Shown in pieces: positions 20,203 to 31,697 of a stretch of 64,000 bases of DNA (positions within the stretch are counted from its first letter, which is position 1; every line of letters starts with the position of its first letter). The DNA lies in contig CAUEEP010000883.1 of the NCBI GenBank assembly GCA_958450365.1, positions 426,001-490,000 of the forward strand. Direction: 5' to 3'. The notes below the pieces were generated by a model. The model saw only the letters and a program-made list of their open reading frames with translations. It searched no databases and was not told where the DNA came from. The stretch is from Mesorhabditis belari (lineage: Eukaryota; Nematoda; Chromadorea; Rhabditida; Rhabditidae). The position numbers and the translations under genes are program-made.

Positions 20203-23200
20203 ATGGCTCGAAATGATCAAATCGTCTCGCCGATCTATCGACCCGATATCGTTAAAATTTTCAAAGTAATCTTTGTAAAATTGTATAAGTTTGCTTGTAT
20301 AAGTTTATAAGTTAGAAGTTTACATATTTTAAATCTTAAAATTTGGCACAATTCAATCAAAAAAAAGCGGGTTGAGTGGACTAGGCTGAAAAGGCGAAAT
20401 TTCAACGCAAGAGCTGACTAGATGCAAAGAAATCGAATACAAAAGCAATTCTTACAAAAATAATTCATTTTTATTTTCATTTCCAGATGGTCGAGTGCAT
20501 TTCCTTCTTTTTCTTGGCTTTTTACGTGATGCTTTATGTGAAATTGTTGTTGAGGAGAAAGGTGAGAGAAATTTGGATTAACAAAGAAGTTTACAAGAAA
20601 TCAATTACCGTAAAAGCTGTAATAGTAGCTCCCCCCGCCCCCTATACGTGTCCTATTAGATTTGAAATACCGTAAAAGCTGTAATAGTAGCCCCCTATAT
20701 AGGAGCTTCACGTAGTCTAAGTTTACACTCAAAGAACCGCTCATATCTCGGCGCCCAGACACTTGTTTCAGCGTGCTTAAATATCAAATTAAAGTAGAGA
20801 GGATGAGTGATTTTTTGAGATATAGCACAGATTTTTAGCAATAACCAGTGCTTCGAACAAAATGATTGAAAAGTAGAAAAAAGGCCGATTTTTCATCATT
20901 TTTCAATCATTTTGTTCGAAGCACTGGTTATTGCTAAAAATCTGTGCTATATCTCAAAAAATCACTCATCCTCTCTACTTTAATTTGATATTTAAGCGCG
21001 CTGAAACAAGTGTCTGGGCGCCGAGATATGAGCGGTTCTTTGAGTGTAAACTTAGACTACGTGAAGCTCCTATATAGGGGGCTACTATTACAGCTTTTAC
21101 GGTATTTCAAATCTAATTAACAGTTTTTTTTTTGATTAAGATTAAAAGTCTTCACATTTTTTTGGTTCTTTAGTTCTTCCATGTGAATCTGGTGATCTTA
21201 TTGTGTGCTCAACCGATTTCTCATCTTTTATCCCTTTCGATGAGAATTTTCAAACATGCAATGGTTGAATGGGGTTCGTTTTAAACAAATTCAAGCTTAA
21301 CTTCAAGCTGATATAATGATTATCATGTCACTAACTGAAAATCTTGAACTGGATAGCTCTGGTAAAATGTTTGGAATCAGTTTTTGAACATTTGAAGTTA
21401 ATGTAATGATTTGTAAATAAGAATTTGCAAGATTTTAGTTCTTATATCAGATATAGGAATCATCACGACAACGCAGGGAGCGACAATCCTTTTCTGGGAC
21501 AATTTGTTCTCCGACATTTGTGAGTGCAGATATATAATGATTATCATGGCACTAACTGAAAATCTTGAACTGGATAGCTCTGTAAGATTGAAAGATGTTC
21601 AGTTATCAACAGGGTTGTGCCAAACGGGAAACTAGGAGCTAAGATAACTTTCGGGTCAGGCCAAGCTAGGATACTTGCGACTTTTCCGAGAAGATCCTGG
21701 GTCGACGCTTTAAAGCGTGGTAAAACTACCGTACCCCTCCTAATTTGCCGGTGGAAAGTGCGAAATTTCATTCTTTCATTCTTTCATTCTAAAAATGGTC
21801 TCTCAAAACATTTTTTCAAAACAAAACAGCGTCGTCAAATTTATCAAAATCCAAAAAACCAAGCCGGTTTAAGTTTTATATCAAAGGTCTCTAAAGATAT
21901 TCAGTTAACCAACTGAGTATCACTCGACACACATTTTGAGTGCTCTTTTTATCTATGAAATATTAACTTTTTTTAAAAACTGTTTCACCCATCATGTAGC
22001 CAAGAACGCAAGGAATTTTTTGTTATAAAACTTGAACCGGCTTGGTTTTTTGGATTTTGAGAAATTTGACGACGCTGCTTTGAACGTTTTCTATTATGGC
22101 GCTGTTTTGACTACCCCCCGAAAATACGTGTTTTTCGTAAAAATCTAGAAAAATCTCTATGAAAAAAACGAAAAGACTTTCTAGAAAGCCTTATAAATCA
22201 ATCAATCTAGCTTACAATTGGAATCAAATCCATTGACCTTTCCTGATCAGCTGGCCCTTACTAACCACTGATCTGACCGGGAAAATTCCTGATTTAAAAA
22301 CGAAATTACTGTCATTTTTGCTTTGCTGTCATTTTTGTTTTGCTGTCATTCAATTTCTCATTTCAGTTGTTTCCACAAGCTTTCAAATCGTTGTCGGCAT
22401 TTCCGTTGAGCGAATCATCGCGATGACCTATATCAACGAGTATGAGGCGAAATATAAAAACCCCCGACTGGCCATCGTTATCATTTTAGTTTGTGTAAGT
22501 TTTAGAGACAAAACGAGCCAAAAACGACGCCAAAAACGACGCCAAAAACCTTTTTAGCAAAACTTAAAACCTAAGATTTTTCGAGGCGCTAAAAGAAATG
22601 GTATTTCTAAAAGCTATAAGCTGTTTACCGTAACCCGCCAAGGGCTAGTTCGTGGTTAATCGTGTTTAAGAGGAGAAATTTTTGACAAATTTTCGACAAA
22701 TTTTCATTCTGGACAATTTTCAATAGTTTAATTTAGTTCATAGCTGGTTTTTGGAATAAATTGTCCAACCTCAAAATTGGTGGACAATCGGAATATCGGA
22801 CATCATATCAGAAAAGCTTATGAGAAAAATGATATTATGTTTATAACGAGTAAAAACTCAGAGAGTTTGACGAGCAAACATAATTGGAACTTTTTATGCT
22901 TTAAATCTAATGGGTAAATTGAAATCAGGCAAATGCTCTATTAATTTTGCCGCATAAAAAGTTTTGCGACTTTTGTTGCAATCGCAAAACTTTTCACTAA
23001 CTTTTAACGTTACTTTTAACGCTACTTTTAACGTTACTTTTAGCGTTACTTTTAACATTACTTTTAACTAACTTTTAACATTACTTTACGTTAACGTTAC
23101 TTTTATTTATTTCTAGTTCACCTGGTCATCAATTTTATTGTATTTGTGGAATTTGGATGTGATTCCGAACAACGTCGCCTATCCTCTACAATACACTTTT

Positions 23201-26200
23201 TTTGGATCAGCAGCTGTGGTTAGTTTGGAGAAAAAATAGCTGAAAATATAGCTCAAAAAATCATTGTTTCTTCTTATTAAAGCCACCAAAAATCAATGTT
23301 AAAGCCACCAAAATTCAGCTAATTTTCAGGGTTTCGTCATCCTTCGAATCGCCAGCTGGTACGCTTACAAGCGAGTGGCCAATGAGAGATACGCGAGCAT
23401 TGAGGATCGGTGAGAAATTGCAGATCTTGTAAATTGACGAATTGTAAAAGTCGAATAATCTTTGCTACAGAATAATCTTTTCTTTCCGGAGTGAAAGGCT
23501 TTCAGCTATCTTATTTCAGCTAGATATTTATGAAGATCTTTAGAATAGCTGCCTGTTAGGACTGTTAGAACCATTTCAGCATAGTGACGTTAAATCTTAG
23601 AACTTGACAACATTCTTTACAGCATTGTACTTCAAAACCGAAGTCTTCCACGTGAAACATTTGATTTTTCAGATATTTAACCGCTCAAAATCTCAAAGCG
23701 GCAATTCTCCTTTGCTGGCTTGCTCCATACAAATCTTTATGCAATGTGATGTCGTTATTTGTTTACAATTGGACTTTTGAACAGCATACACCCGATTTCT
23801 TTCCATATTATGGGAATTTCTATTTTCTCGGCAATCACGTACAGGTGAGTGAAAGGAGAGAACAAGATAGAGTTGTGTCGAGGGAAAGCAAGGCCAGAGC
23901 CCAGTCAGAGCCCAGTCAGAGCCTAGTCAGAGCCCAGTCAGAAGCCCAGTCAGAAGCCAGATTTAGAGACTTTTATGAGCTAGACTTCTAGTTTTGCTTA
24001 AAAGTTCTGAAATCCTGAAATTACGAAAGCTTTCCAGCTCTACGTCCAATTGATTCTCACCATCTTGGGACATCGACAACTCATCGATGAATTCCTGAAA
24101 ATGATCGGTAAAAAATAAACTAATCGCACGATTTACAAGCTTCTCTTAATTTTTTGAAACCCAACTTATTCCAAGAACAGCTTTAGGATTGCGATGGAAT
24201 CAAAACGAGCAAGACGTGCGGAGTGTGATTGGTGGAAGGATGATATTCAGCTATGAAGAGGAAAATAGAATATATCAAAAGGTGAGTGAGGAAGAAATGA
24301 AAGACAAAAGATACTTTAAAGACTGTAAAGAGTTCAAAATCTTTAAAAAGCCTTTCAAAGCCTTTCAAAGCCTTTCAAATAGAATGTTTTCTAAATCCTG
24401 TTTATTTTTATTCAATTTTTTTGATTTTCTGATTCTGTGAGGGTTCAAAAAGAATATCAAAAGATGCAAAAAGTGGATGGATTGGATAAAAATAGAGATC
24501 AGATAGTCAAAAGAGAAAGGGAACATCATTTAGAACTTTATGCATTACTTGAGAACGTGCATTACTTGAGAAAATATACTTTCTAATAACTAAGTAATAT
24601 GATATTTCAAAATTCGCAGCCTTGAAAGCCTGATTGATTAGTTTAGTGAAAGATTGATGTTGTATACAACATGATGTTGTACATAAAATGTACAATAAAA
24701 GTAAACAGCCAACAAGATTTATCCTTTTTGAATCATTTTGAAAGATATTCAGTCTTGTTGACCAGCTGTTGACCAGATTTCTATTCTGGTATTGGGTTGG
24801 TGAATTGAAAACTGCGCGACGGGACTTTGAACTAAAATTTATTCAACATTAAACCATCAATTCATTCCAAATATTGGGTTTTCCAGTTATGAATGCGCGT
24901 TTTTTACTATTTTGTAAATTTCTCAAGATTCCGAAATCAAGAAAAAGATATATATGAGTATTATCCGAAAGCTGAAGATCTCCTCTACATTTTGATATAA
25001 AAACGTTTTTGAATTTGTTCAGCTTTTGGGCAAATTGACTGCACAGAAGAAGAGGTGGCCAAAAAATGGAAGGGTGCCTTTGGATCAAGTTTTGGCTCCG
25101 CTCAAACTGAGTTAACCGTTTGATGTTTGACCAATAGATATATCAATACAACTTTTTAAAAATATAACAATTTCAGAGCATCTTTACTTTTCTTTTCTTT
25201 TCTGGGCGGTTATTTTACAGCATAAAGCTTGAGGAATAGCTAAGCTGGAATGGGTTTTTTCGAAAACCACCTCTCCCTTTGTCAAGTCAATTTCCCAAAA
25301 AATTGAATGAATTCAAAAATTTTTTTGATTCCAAAATGTAGAGGAGATGTTCAGCTTTCGAATGATATATAACACTCATATACATCTGTTCGATATCTTG
25401 AGAAATTTACAAAATAGTAAAAATGCGCATTCATAACTGGACAACCCAATAATTTCCATTATTATTTCCATTATTATTGACGACTTCTGACCATTTTACA
25501 GGCAATTAGTGGATTCCTCTTTCGTAGTAGGATTTTGGTTTGTGATTTTTGGTATCAGCTTTGAATAACAGATGTCCAGAGTCTGTCCACAAATGTTCCA
25601 TAGATCTAGCACAAGTAACCTTCTAGCTTTAAACATTATCCTTCCAGCTTCCAGATTTAAACATGAAATTTTTGATCGCAGTAGATTGAACTGGTTCTCG
25701 CTCTAGTTTTTGCTACACTAAACTAATAACAACTATTCTATTGGGTTGGTGAATTAAAAATTGCGGGACTTTGAACTAAAATTTATTCAACATAAAACCA
25801 TCAATTCATTCCAAATAATTTCCATTATTATTGACGACTTCTGCCCATTTTACAGGCAATTTGCGGATTTCCTCTTTCGTAGTAGGATTTTGGTTTGTGT
25901 GTGAGACAAGTGTGAGACTCAAAAATGGAGGACTGGAGATGTCCCAGTTTGAGCATTTGAGCACTTTCTTCAAAAGAAACCCATTTTGGTGTCAATAGAA
26001 AAGTTGTAGAGAATCAAAAATTAAGCTTATATCCAAATTTCCAAAAAGATACACTTAGTAGTTTCGCTTAAAATGCAAGTTTTGTGAAAATTCGTAAATT
26101 TGGCATTTCTTGAAAACCAGTTTTTGAATCGTTCTGAAAATTTGGATATAAGCTTGATTTTTGATTCTCTACAACTTTTCCATTGACACCAAAATGGGTT

Positions 26201-26446
26201 TCTTTTGAAGAAAGTGCTCAAACTGTCACATATGAAAATAGCCCGCAGTTTTCATATAATTTTCATATCAACCCAATATAATGTAGTGAAATCACAATAA
26301 CTTTTCTCACTTCATTTCTTCTCATTTCATTTCACCTCACTTTTCAGCAAATGCAAGACATGTGGCAATCGGGTGCGAAAGAAGAAAAAGGAAACAAAAA
26401 AGAGAAACGAAAAAAGTACACCTCTGTGGAACCACAAGAGATTTAA
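20203..26446 (+). CDS. Sre-like serpentine chemoreceptor (7TM)
   Basis: Eleven exons join in phase to 352 residues: 20203-20265, 20487-20561, 21174-21273, 21451-21519, 22367-22494, 23117-23218, 23330-23409, 23673-23844, 24038-24107, 24181-24281 and 26348-26446. The start ATG follows TTTTTCAG, a plausible trans-splice site. Seven hydrophobic segments are visible, the first within ISFFFLAFYVMLYV. Family marks include 'SVERIIAM.YINEYE' after the third segment, 'RYLTAQNLKA' before the sixth and the C-terminal 'EEENRIYQKQMQDMW'. These resemble nematode Sre receptors, which act in the plasma membrane, typically of sensory neurons. The last residues are very Lys/Glu rich. Introns are long and full of transposons. 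Family assignment rests on recalled motifs; 7TM chemoreceptor is near certain, Sre likely. Confidence 0.75.
20658..21117. mobile_element. Near-perfect palindromic MITE family D in receptor intron 2
   Basis: Outer ends TTAGATTTGAAATACCGTAA and TTACGGTATTTCAAATCTAA mirror each other, and the arms match almost base for base to the centre near 20895. Internal sequence 'CGTAGTCTAAGTTTAC' and 'GCTTAAATATCAAATTAAAG' is shared with families B and C. A solo left end of the same family (ACCGTAAAAGCTGTAATAGT) sits at 20608, only about 60 bp upstream. Confidence 0.9.
21293..21586. repeat. Direct repeat pair flanking receptor exon 4
   Basis: 'GATTATCATGTCACTAACTG...GAACTGGATAGCTCTG' at 21310-21361 recurs at 21539-21583 with one mismatch ('CATGGCAC'). 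The two copies, in introns 3 and 4, bracket the 69-nt exon 21451-21519. Confidence 0.85.
21720..22130. mobile_element. Fold-back element in receptor intron 4
   Basis: 'AAACAGCGTCGTCAAATTT' to 'ACCAAGCCGGTTTAAGTTTT' (21825-21887) is the reverse complement of 22022-22087, giving a stem of about 60 bp around a loop of about 130 bp. The outer parts (TACCGTACCCCTCCTAA on the left, CTACCCCCCGAAAATACG on the right) loosely resemble TACCGTA-type ends. Confidence 0.6.
24792..25570 (-). mobile_element. Mariner relic 1 in receptor intron 10, host of a nested MITE
   Basis: The left end TTGGGTTGGTGAATTGAAAA follows a TA. On the minus strand the remnant 25455-25545 reads like the last residues of a mariner transposase (TTK..I.KLPVKW.EVVNN.GNYLE). 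It is split at 24874-25449 by another element and carries frame damage. The right terminal repeat is not identifiable. Confidence 0.6.
24874..25449. mobile_element. Nested MITE, 576 bp, TA target duplication
   Basis: Ends are TTGGGTTTTCCAGTTATGAA and TTCATAACTGGACAACCCAA with TA directly outside each, so this is a Tc1/mariner-type non-autonomous element. Subterminal arms ('ACTATTTTGTAAATTTCTCA' and complement) extend the inverted repeat well inward. It sits inside mariner relic 1, which dates it as younger. Confidence 0.85.
25741..26276 (-). mobile_element. Mariner relic 2 with internal fold-back, TA target duplication
   Basis: Starts TTGGGTTGGTGAATTAAAAA and ends TTTTCATATCAACCCAA, each bordered by TA. 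The first 130 bp are nearly identical to relic 1, including the transposase C-terminus (minus strand, PTTKEEIRKLPVKWAEVVNN). Most of the remainder (25966-26222) is an unrelated inverted repeat with arms 'AAAGAAACCCATTTTGGTGT' and complement. Confidence 0.75.
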
Positions 26447-26997
26447 TTAGCAATTCATTTTCGGCAATTCAGCAATTCATTTTGATATCGAAAATTTTGA
26501 AATCACATCTTTTTAAACCTTTTTTAGCTTTAATACATCAATTTTCGTATTTTCGTATAGTTTTAAAACAGTTTTGAAATTTTCTTCTCCCTTTTTCAAT
26601 CTTCAATCATATGGGTATTTTTTTATGCATAACAGTCAAACGAATCAACTCTTTTCGAAAGATAAATAAGAATTTATGCACAGAAGTTTTGATTCTTTAT
26701 TCTTTAAATATATGAGTGACTTTTATTCGTTGTGATTTGTCGTTTTTTGTGCTCTCATCGAAATTCTCAAGATCCGTTTCACTAACTTGCTCGAGAGTTG
26801 TTGAATTTAGGGGAACTGAGCTTTTTATTTACGAAGTTCAGCTTTAATTTATGTAAAGTTTAAAATAGAATAAAGCTGATATAAAGAGCTAAATTTTTAG
26901 ATCAAAGCAAGCCAAGCCGGGGTTGACAAAAGAGCTAAATTTTTGGGTCAAGCCAGAACCAAGTTCTTAGGCCAAAGCCAAGTTCTTAGGCCAAAGC

Positions 26998-27206
26998 CAG
27001 GATCCTAGGCTTAGCTTAGCTTTAGCTTGGCTTTAGCTTGGCTTTAGCTTGGCTTTAGCTTGGCTTTAGCTTGGCTTTAGCTTGGCTTTAGCTTGGCTTT
27101 AGCTTGGCTTTAGCTTGGCTTTAGCTTGGCTTTAGCTTGGCTTTAGCTTGGCTTTAGCTTGGCTTTAGCTTGGCTTTAGCTTGGCTTTAGCTTGGCTTTT
27201 AGCTTT
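26998..27206. repeat. 11-bp minisatellite (TTGGCTTTAGC)n
   Basis: About 17 copies in tandem between the 3' ends of two convergent genes. Immediately upstream (26960-27000) the sequence 'AGGCCAAAGCCAAG' supplies the reverse complement of the unit, so the transcript of either strand could fold. Confidence 0.95.
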
Positions 27207-27236
27207 TTTTTGTCAACTCTGAATATAAAAAGCTAT

Positions 27237-30200
27237 CTAACCTGATCGAAAAACGAGAATTCCTTGAAATGCGTGTACTCCTGTCGAAAATTCGCTACTG
27301 GCAAAGTTCTGATACGTGAAAAAATGAAGCTCTTCCACTTTTGAGCAACATAAACTGAAAGAAAATTGAAACAATTGAAACAAAGAATTGAAACGATTAA
27401 AGTTTTAAAGTTAGTTAACAAAAAAGTGAACATTTTGATTACGTTAAGAACTCACCGAAACCCGGAAGTGATCAAATCGGATCGATCGTTGATCAATAAA
27501 TGATTGAATTGACAGCCTTGAATGCAATTCCCAAAAAGAATCTTTACTGCCAGCAGAATTTTTCGATCCTCATTTGCCTGTATTTGTGTAGGCTGAGTTT
27601 TACTATCGAAAATTGTAGCATTCTTTGCTTTACAAAACTTTTCTGTTATTATTTGTTGTATTCTGTCAATATAACGTTCACTGTTTAAATTCGGATTTAT
27701 CTTTTACTTGATTTTAAACTTATTATTATGAATCCTTTGCTTTCAAAAAATATCGTAAGCCCTAGTTCCTTCTTTCTTCCTTTCTTTCTTCCTTTCTTTC
27801 TTCCTTTCTTTCTTTCTTCTTCGCCCTTGTCTTTCTTTCTTTCTTCTTCCCCCTTGTCTTTCCTTCTTTCTCTTGACAAGTTAAGGTACCGGTTAGCTTA
27901 GATTAGAGCAATTGTCCGGAAAGCAAAAGGTTAAGGTTTCTCCCTTTCCCCCTTTCTACTTTTTCTTGTCAATTCCTTTACTTCCTTATTACCAATCTTT
28001 TCAGTCTCACTTTTAGATGATAAACACATTTCCTGCGACTCGTAACCCGCTTCATTGAGCCGAAGTTCACCATTAGAGCCTGTAAAGTTTCAATGTTTAT
28101 TAGAATTAAGGCAAGCTTGAGGTTTCTAATAATTTAAGGTTTAAAATGTCAAAGAGAAGCTGAAGTCAGAGAAGTCAAAGTCAGAGAAGTCAAAGAGAAA
28201 TTTATACCTAAACTGGGCCATAAGCTGTTAGACTGGGTCAGGCAAGGATGAGGTCTGTCTTCCAGCTGATTGGGTAGTTTATGTGGGTCAAGTCAGTCAT
28301 GAAATGTCAAATTTAAAATTTAAAACGTTTTGGTTAAAACACTGGTGCTTTCAGGCATGTTCTGGACATATTGGTCTGAAATTGGAAAGATTGGATTGGA
28401 AAGATATAGCAAAAATCAGCCTTCAAACATCACTGGGAAGCCAGAGTTGTCTAGTCTTCTGATTCAGAAGTACACGACAATACTATAGTTGAAAATTCTG
28501 CAGGCATTACGGTATTACCTGTAAATCATCAGTGACATTAATTGTTCCCCCACAAATTTCACTTGAACTCTTCTCGATTTCCTCACAAAACCGTCCACCA
28601 AACGATTTTGGACATCTAAAAGATTATTTGCTTTAAAAACTGACAACTTTTATAATCTAAAAGCACTTCTTAAAAGCTACCGTAACCGTGATCTATTTGA
28701 ATCAGGGTTACGGTAGCTCTTTTTATCAACAACTCACTTGCATTTCTGGCAATCATTCGGATTTTGATAGCCAAGGTTTTGACAGGAGATCTCGGATTTG
28801 CATTTATCTAAAGGTTTAGGTTATTTTTAAGCAAAACACTTATAGCCAAACACTTATACCGGAACACTTATAGTGTTTATTGACGAGGAGGACATCTTTA
28901 AAAGATGGACCATCAATTTGCCCGAGAGTTGCCATAAAACGGAGATCTTTTGGGAGAAGAGTGAAATGTTTTCGGGTTTTGGCAAATCTGAGAATGAAAA
29001 GTCTTTGAGCTGTTTAAAGATTTTGGCATAAATTAATAATTTAAAGTTTAAATTACTGTAAACAACTTGGGATTAGTGCAAGTTGGGAATAGAGTTCAGA
29101 ATGAGAAACAAGATCTAACTAGAGAATCAACGTTTCAGTTTCAATTTTTAAAAGAAATCGACGACCAACTCGTACGGAGCGTAATGCATGACGCTTCCCA
29201 AATCATACGGTAGATCGTAAGTTGAGAGAAATTGTGGCGGAATCTGGAAACGTTTACATTCTTGGAGCTCTTGAAAGTTTGGATTGATTGTGGCTGGTTC
29301 AAGAATTCAAAAAAAGCTCTCTTTGATCTTTATAAACTTTATAAACTTTGTGAACTTTGTCTACTTTGATAAAGTTGAGCTTTTGGTTGTCAATTATCCG
29401 ATTCTCAACAATATCCACGAATTCATCTCGATCATAGCGGCTTTGCTCGTGGAAAATCCCGAGAGCGTGTGCAGTCTCGTGAGTGACAACACCAAACTGG
29501 AATTGACTACTGGAATTGAGATGAGTTTTTCTATTAGATTTCTAAGAACAAAAGCTGACATTCTTGGCTTTCCAATGAAATAATTGGCAAATTGATACCA
29601 TAAATACTGTAATAGTACCCCACCCCCTCGTACAGTCGCGTAGTCGCAAAAGTTTTTAGTATTTCATTTTTTTCAAAGCGCCCGTACTTTCAAAAAATGT
29701 GTCTTTGGTATCAAAAAATAGCTGAAATTCAGGGCTATTTTTTGATACCTAAGCGCGCATTGTAGCATAAACCAGTGTCGAGCAAAAACTCGTTCAAAGC
29801 TAGACTACGCAACACTCCGCACCGTCATTATGGGGGTGGGGTACTATTACAGTATTTACGGTAGGTGTTCTAGAAACCGAGGTCTAAACGGTCAAACATG
29901 AGCTTGCGGTTTGTATCGATAATATCGATAAGCAGGTCTAGTTGAAGTCCAGTTGAAGCAAGCCTAGCTTCTAAAGATTGACGTGTTATGCCTCACTTGA
30001 TCACATCCAGGCCCTACATTGACCACTTGCTTTTTCATATGGACATCTCGTCCAACTGTTGACCAACAACCAGGATTTTGATGGGTGAAAAAGAGATGCG
30101 AAGTGTTTCTGAGAATTATAAAATTTTTTAAAAATCTGATTACTTTCCACGTTGTTGAGCGTTTTTGAATCGCACACAAGTCTCTGTTTCCCAGAATTTT

Positions 30201-31358
30201 ATGGCCGTTCGGATCACTCTTCGTGTCTTTTGAGCTGAATCAAGTTTAATCGTTTAAAAATTCAAATCCTACGCATTTTCGGATGCATCGAATAGGGGAT
30301 TTCGTCGGTCCAAATCGTTTTCGGGTAATTTGAATCTCTATAAGTTGACTTGTGTTTAACTTTTGCCTTAAACTTTTGGTACCTGGCACAATGAATACTT
30401 TATTTTCTTATTGTAGCGAGAAGAGAACTGTTAGAAATTATGATATTCAGTGCACCAGATTTCGAAAGTTTACAAAATAGCGACTATACTTCTTTGGCTA
30501 AAGAGTTTTCTAAAAGATGGCTTCAGAAAAAAAGCTAGCAGCTTTTTTATCTTGGGTATCTTTTGAAAGCCCAAACCAAAGTTTCAAAAAGACTTACCAT
30601 GATTGTTTTATTAAAGAGACAATAAGGTTACTGTAGCTTTTTATCAAGTACGCTTTTAGAAAACAATTTAACTGGAAGAAAAAGTATTCAATTTCACCTG
30701 TAAGCTTGTCTTTTCCCTCTGATTGAGGAAGCTTTGACGATCTCTTTCAGAAATTCCTTTGAGATCACCAAATCTCCTTGAAAGAGGAAATTTCTGGAAT
30801 CAAATTTAGAGAAAGCACTCATTTTTTTAACTCACTTATACAGTCGATTCATTTTCGAGATCGAAAACATTCTATCGCTTTCCACAGTTTCATCAACATC
30901 ATCATAGTTGAAGTTCTGAATGAGATTTTGGAGAAAAAATAAACCAATCAACAAATAAACCAATAAACCAATCAACAACTCAATCAATAAACCAATCAAC
31001 AAATAAATCAATAAACCGACCAACAAATAAATCAATAAACCAATCAATCACTGATTTGTCTAACTATTAGTTTTCTGAATATCTCAAAAGTTGTAGATAA
31101 AAATGATATTCAGCTAAAGTTAAGCAAGGATTGGTTTTTTATAGTTTTAATCACACTCACCAAGGTAACATAATCTTGTCGTAAAGCTTGATCTGGGAAT
31201 AATGGATCGGGCACAAGATCGGATAACTAAATATCTTTAAAGTACCAGCAATCAACTCAAAAACTTAGCCAGAACCTCACCGAAACATCATCGTTAAACT
31301 TTGCAAATGAATAGTTGAAAAAGTAGAGCACCAATAGCCTCAATAGGTGAAATTTCAT
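27237..31358 (-). CDS. Secreted astacin metalloprotease (NAS type) with EGF and CUB domains
   Basis: Fifteen exons join in phase to 465 residues, running from ATG at 31358 to TAG at 27237-27239. Exons, 5' to 3', are 31281-31358, 31161-31226, 30836-30915, 30698-30793, 30273-30337, 30144-30234, 29997-30108, 29365-29496, 29170-29243, 28860-28987, 28738-28807, 28519-28615, 28011-28079, 27456-27577 and 27237-27354. Residues 1-19 form a signal peptide. The prosegment has the FQGD latency motif (79-82) and ends in a basic site RGKR (100-103). The zinc-binding motif is HETAHALGIFHE (202-213) and the Met-turn SVMHY (257-261). An EGF-like Cys cluster follows (about 306-342), then a CUB-like C-terminus (about 352-465). 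Zinc endopeptidases of this layout cleave matrix or cuticle proteins outside the cell. All catalytic residues are intact. The specific nas number cannot be assigned. Confidence 0.9.
27770..27866. repeat. Pyrimidine microsatellite (CTTTCTTC)n in an astacin intron
   Basis: A C/T run of TTTCTTCC units lies in intron 13 of the astacin gene (27578-28010). On the gene's sense strand it is a purine tract. A similar degenerate array of CAATCAACAAATAAACC units occupies 30940-31045 in intron 2. Confidence 0.85.
29596..29863. mobile_element. Fold-back MITE family B in an astacin intron
   Basis: Ends TACCATAAATACTGTAATAG and CTATTACAGTATTTACGGTA enclose G/C-rich subterminal runs (CCCCACCCCC, GGGGGTGGGG). 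The centre holds a hairpin 'GTATCAAAAAATAG...CTATTTTTTGATAC'. The element lies wholly in intron 7 (29497-29996). Sister copies are at 51957-52226 and 55175-55443. Confidence 0.9.
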
Positions 31359-31697
31359 TTCTGTTTTCTCTGGGAAAAGAAAATTTATAATGTCTAAGCC
31401 TTTATCTATTCATCGCATAGTGAAATTTTTTTTATTCTTCTTTGCGTAAAACAGGATTCACCAAGGGAAACAAAAAACAAGGCGCTATTTAGCACTTATG
31501 GCACTAAAGTACCGTAACTTTGTCACGATTATGGTAAAATTTTTGGTATAAAACAAGTGCGCAAAAACTTCTGCCATTTGCCAAAAGGTTTTTCTAATGC
31601 TAGTTCGTTCTTCATTTTCATGCTTTTTGTGCTGTTTTCTTCATTAATTTTTATCTTTCCAGACAACTAACTGGATTAACTGCTAACGTCCCGCAAG

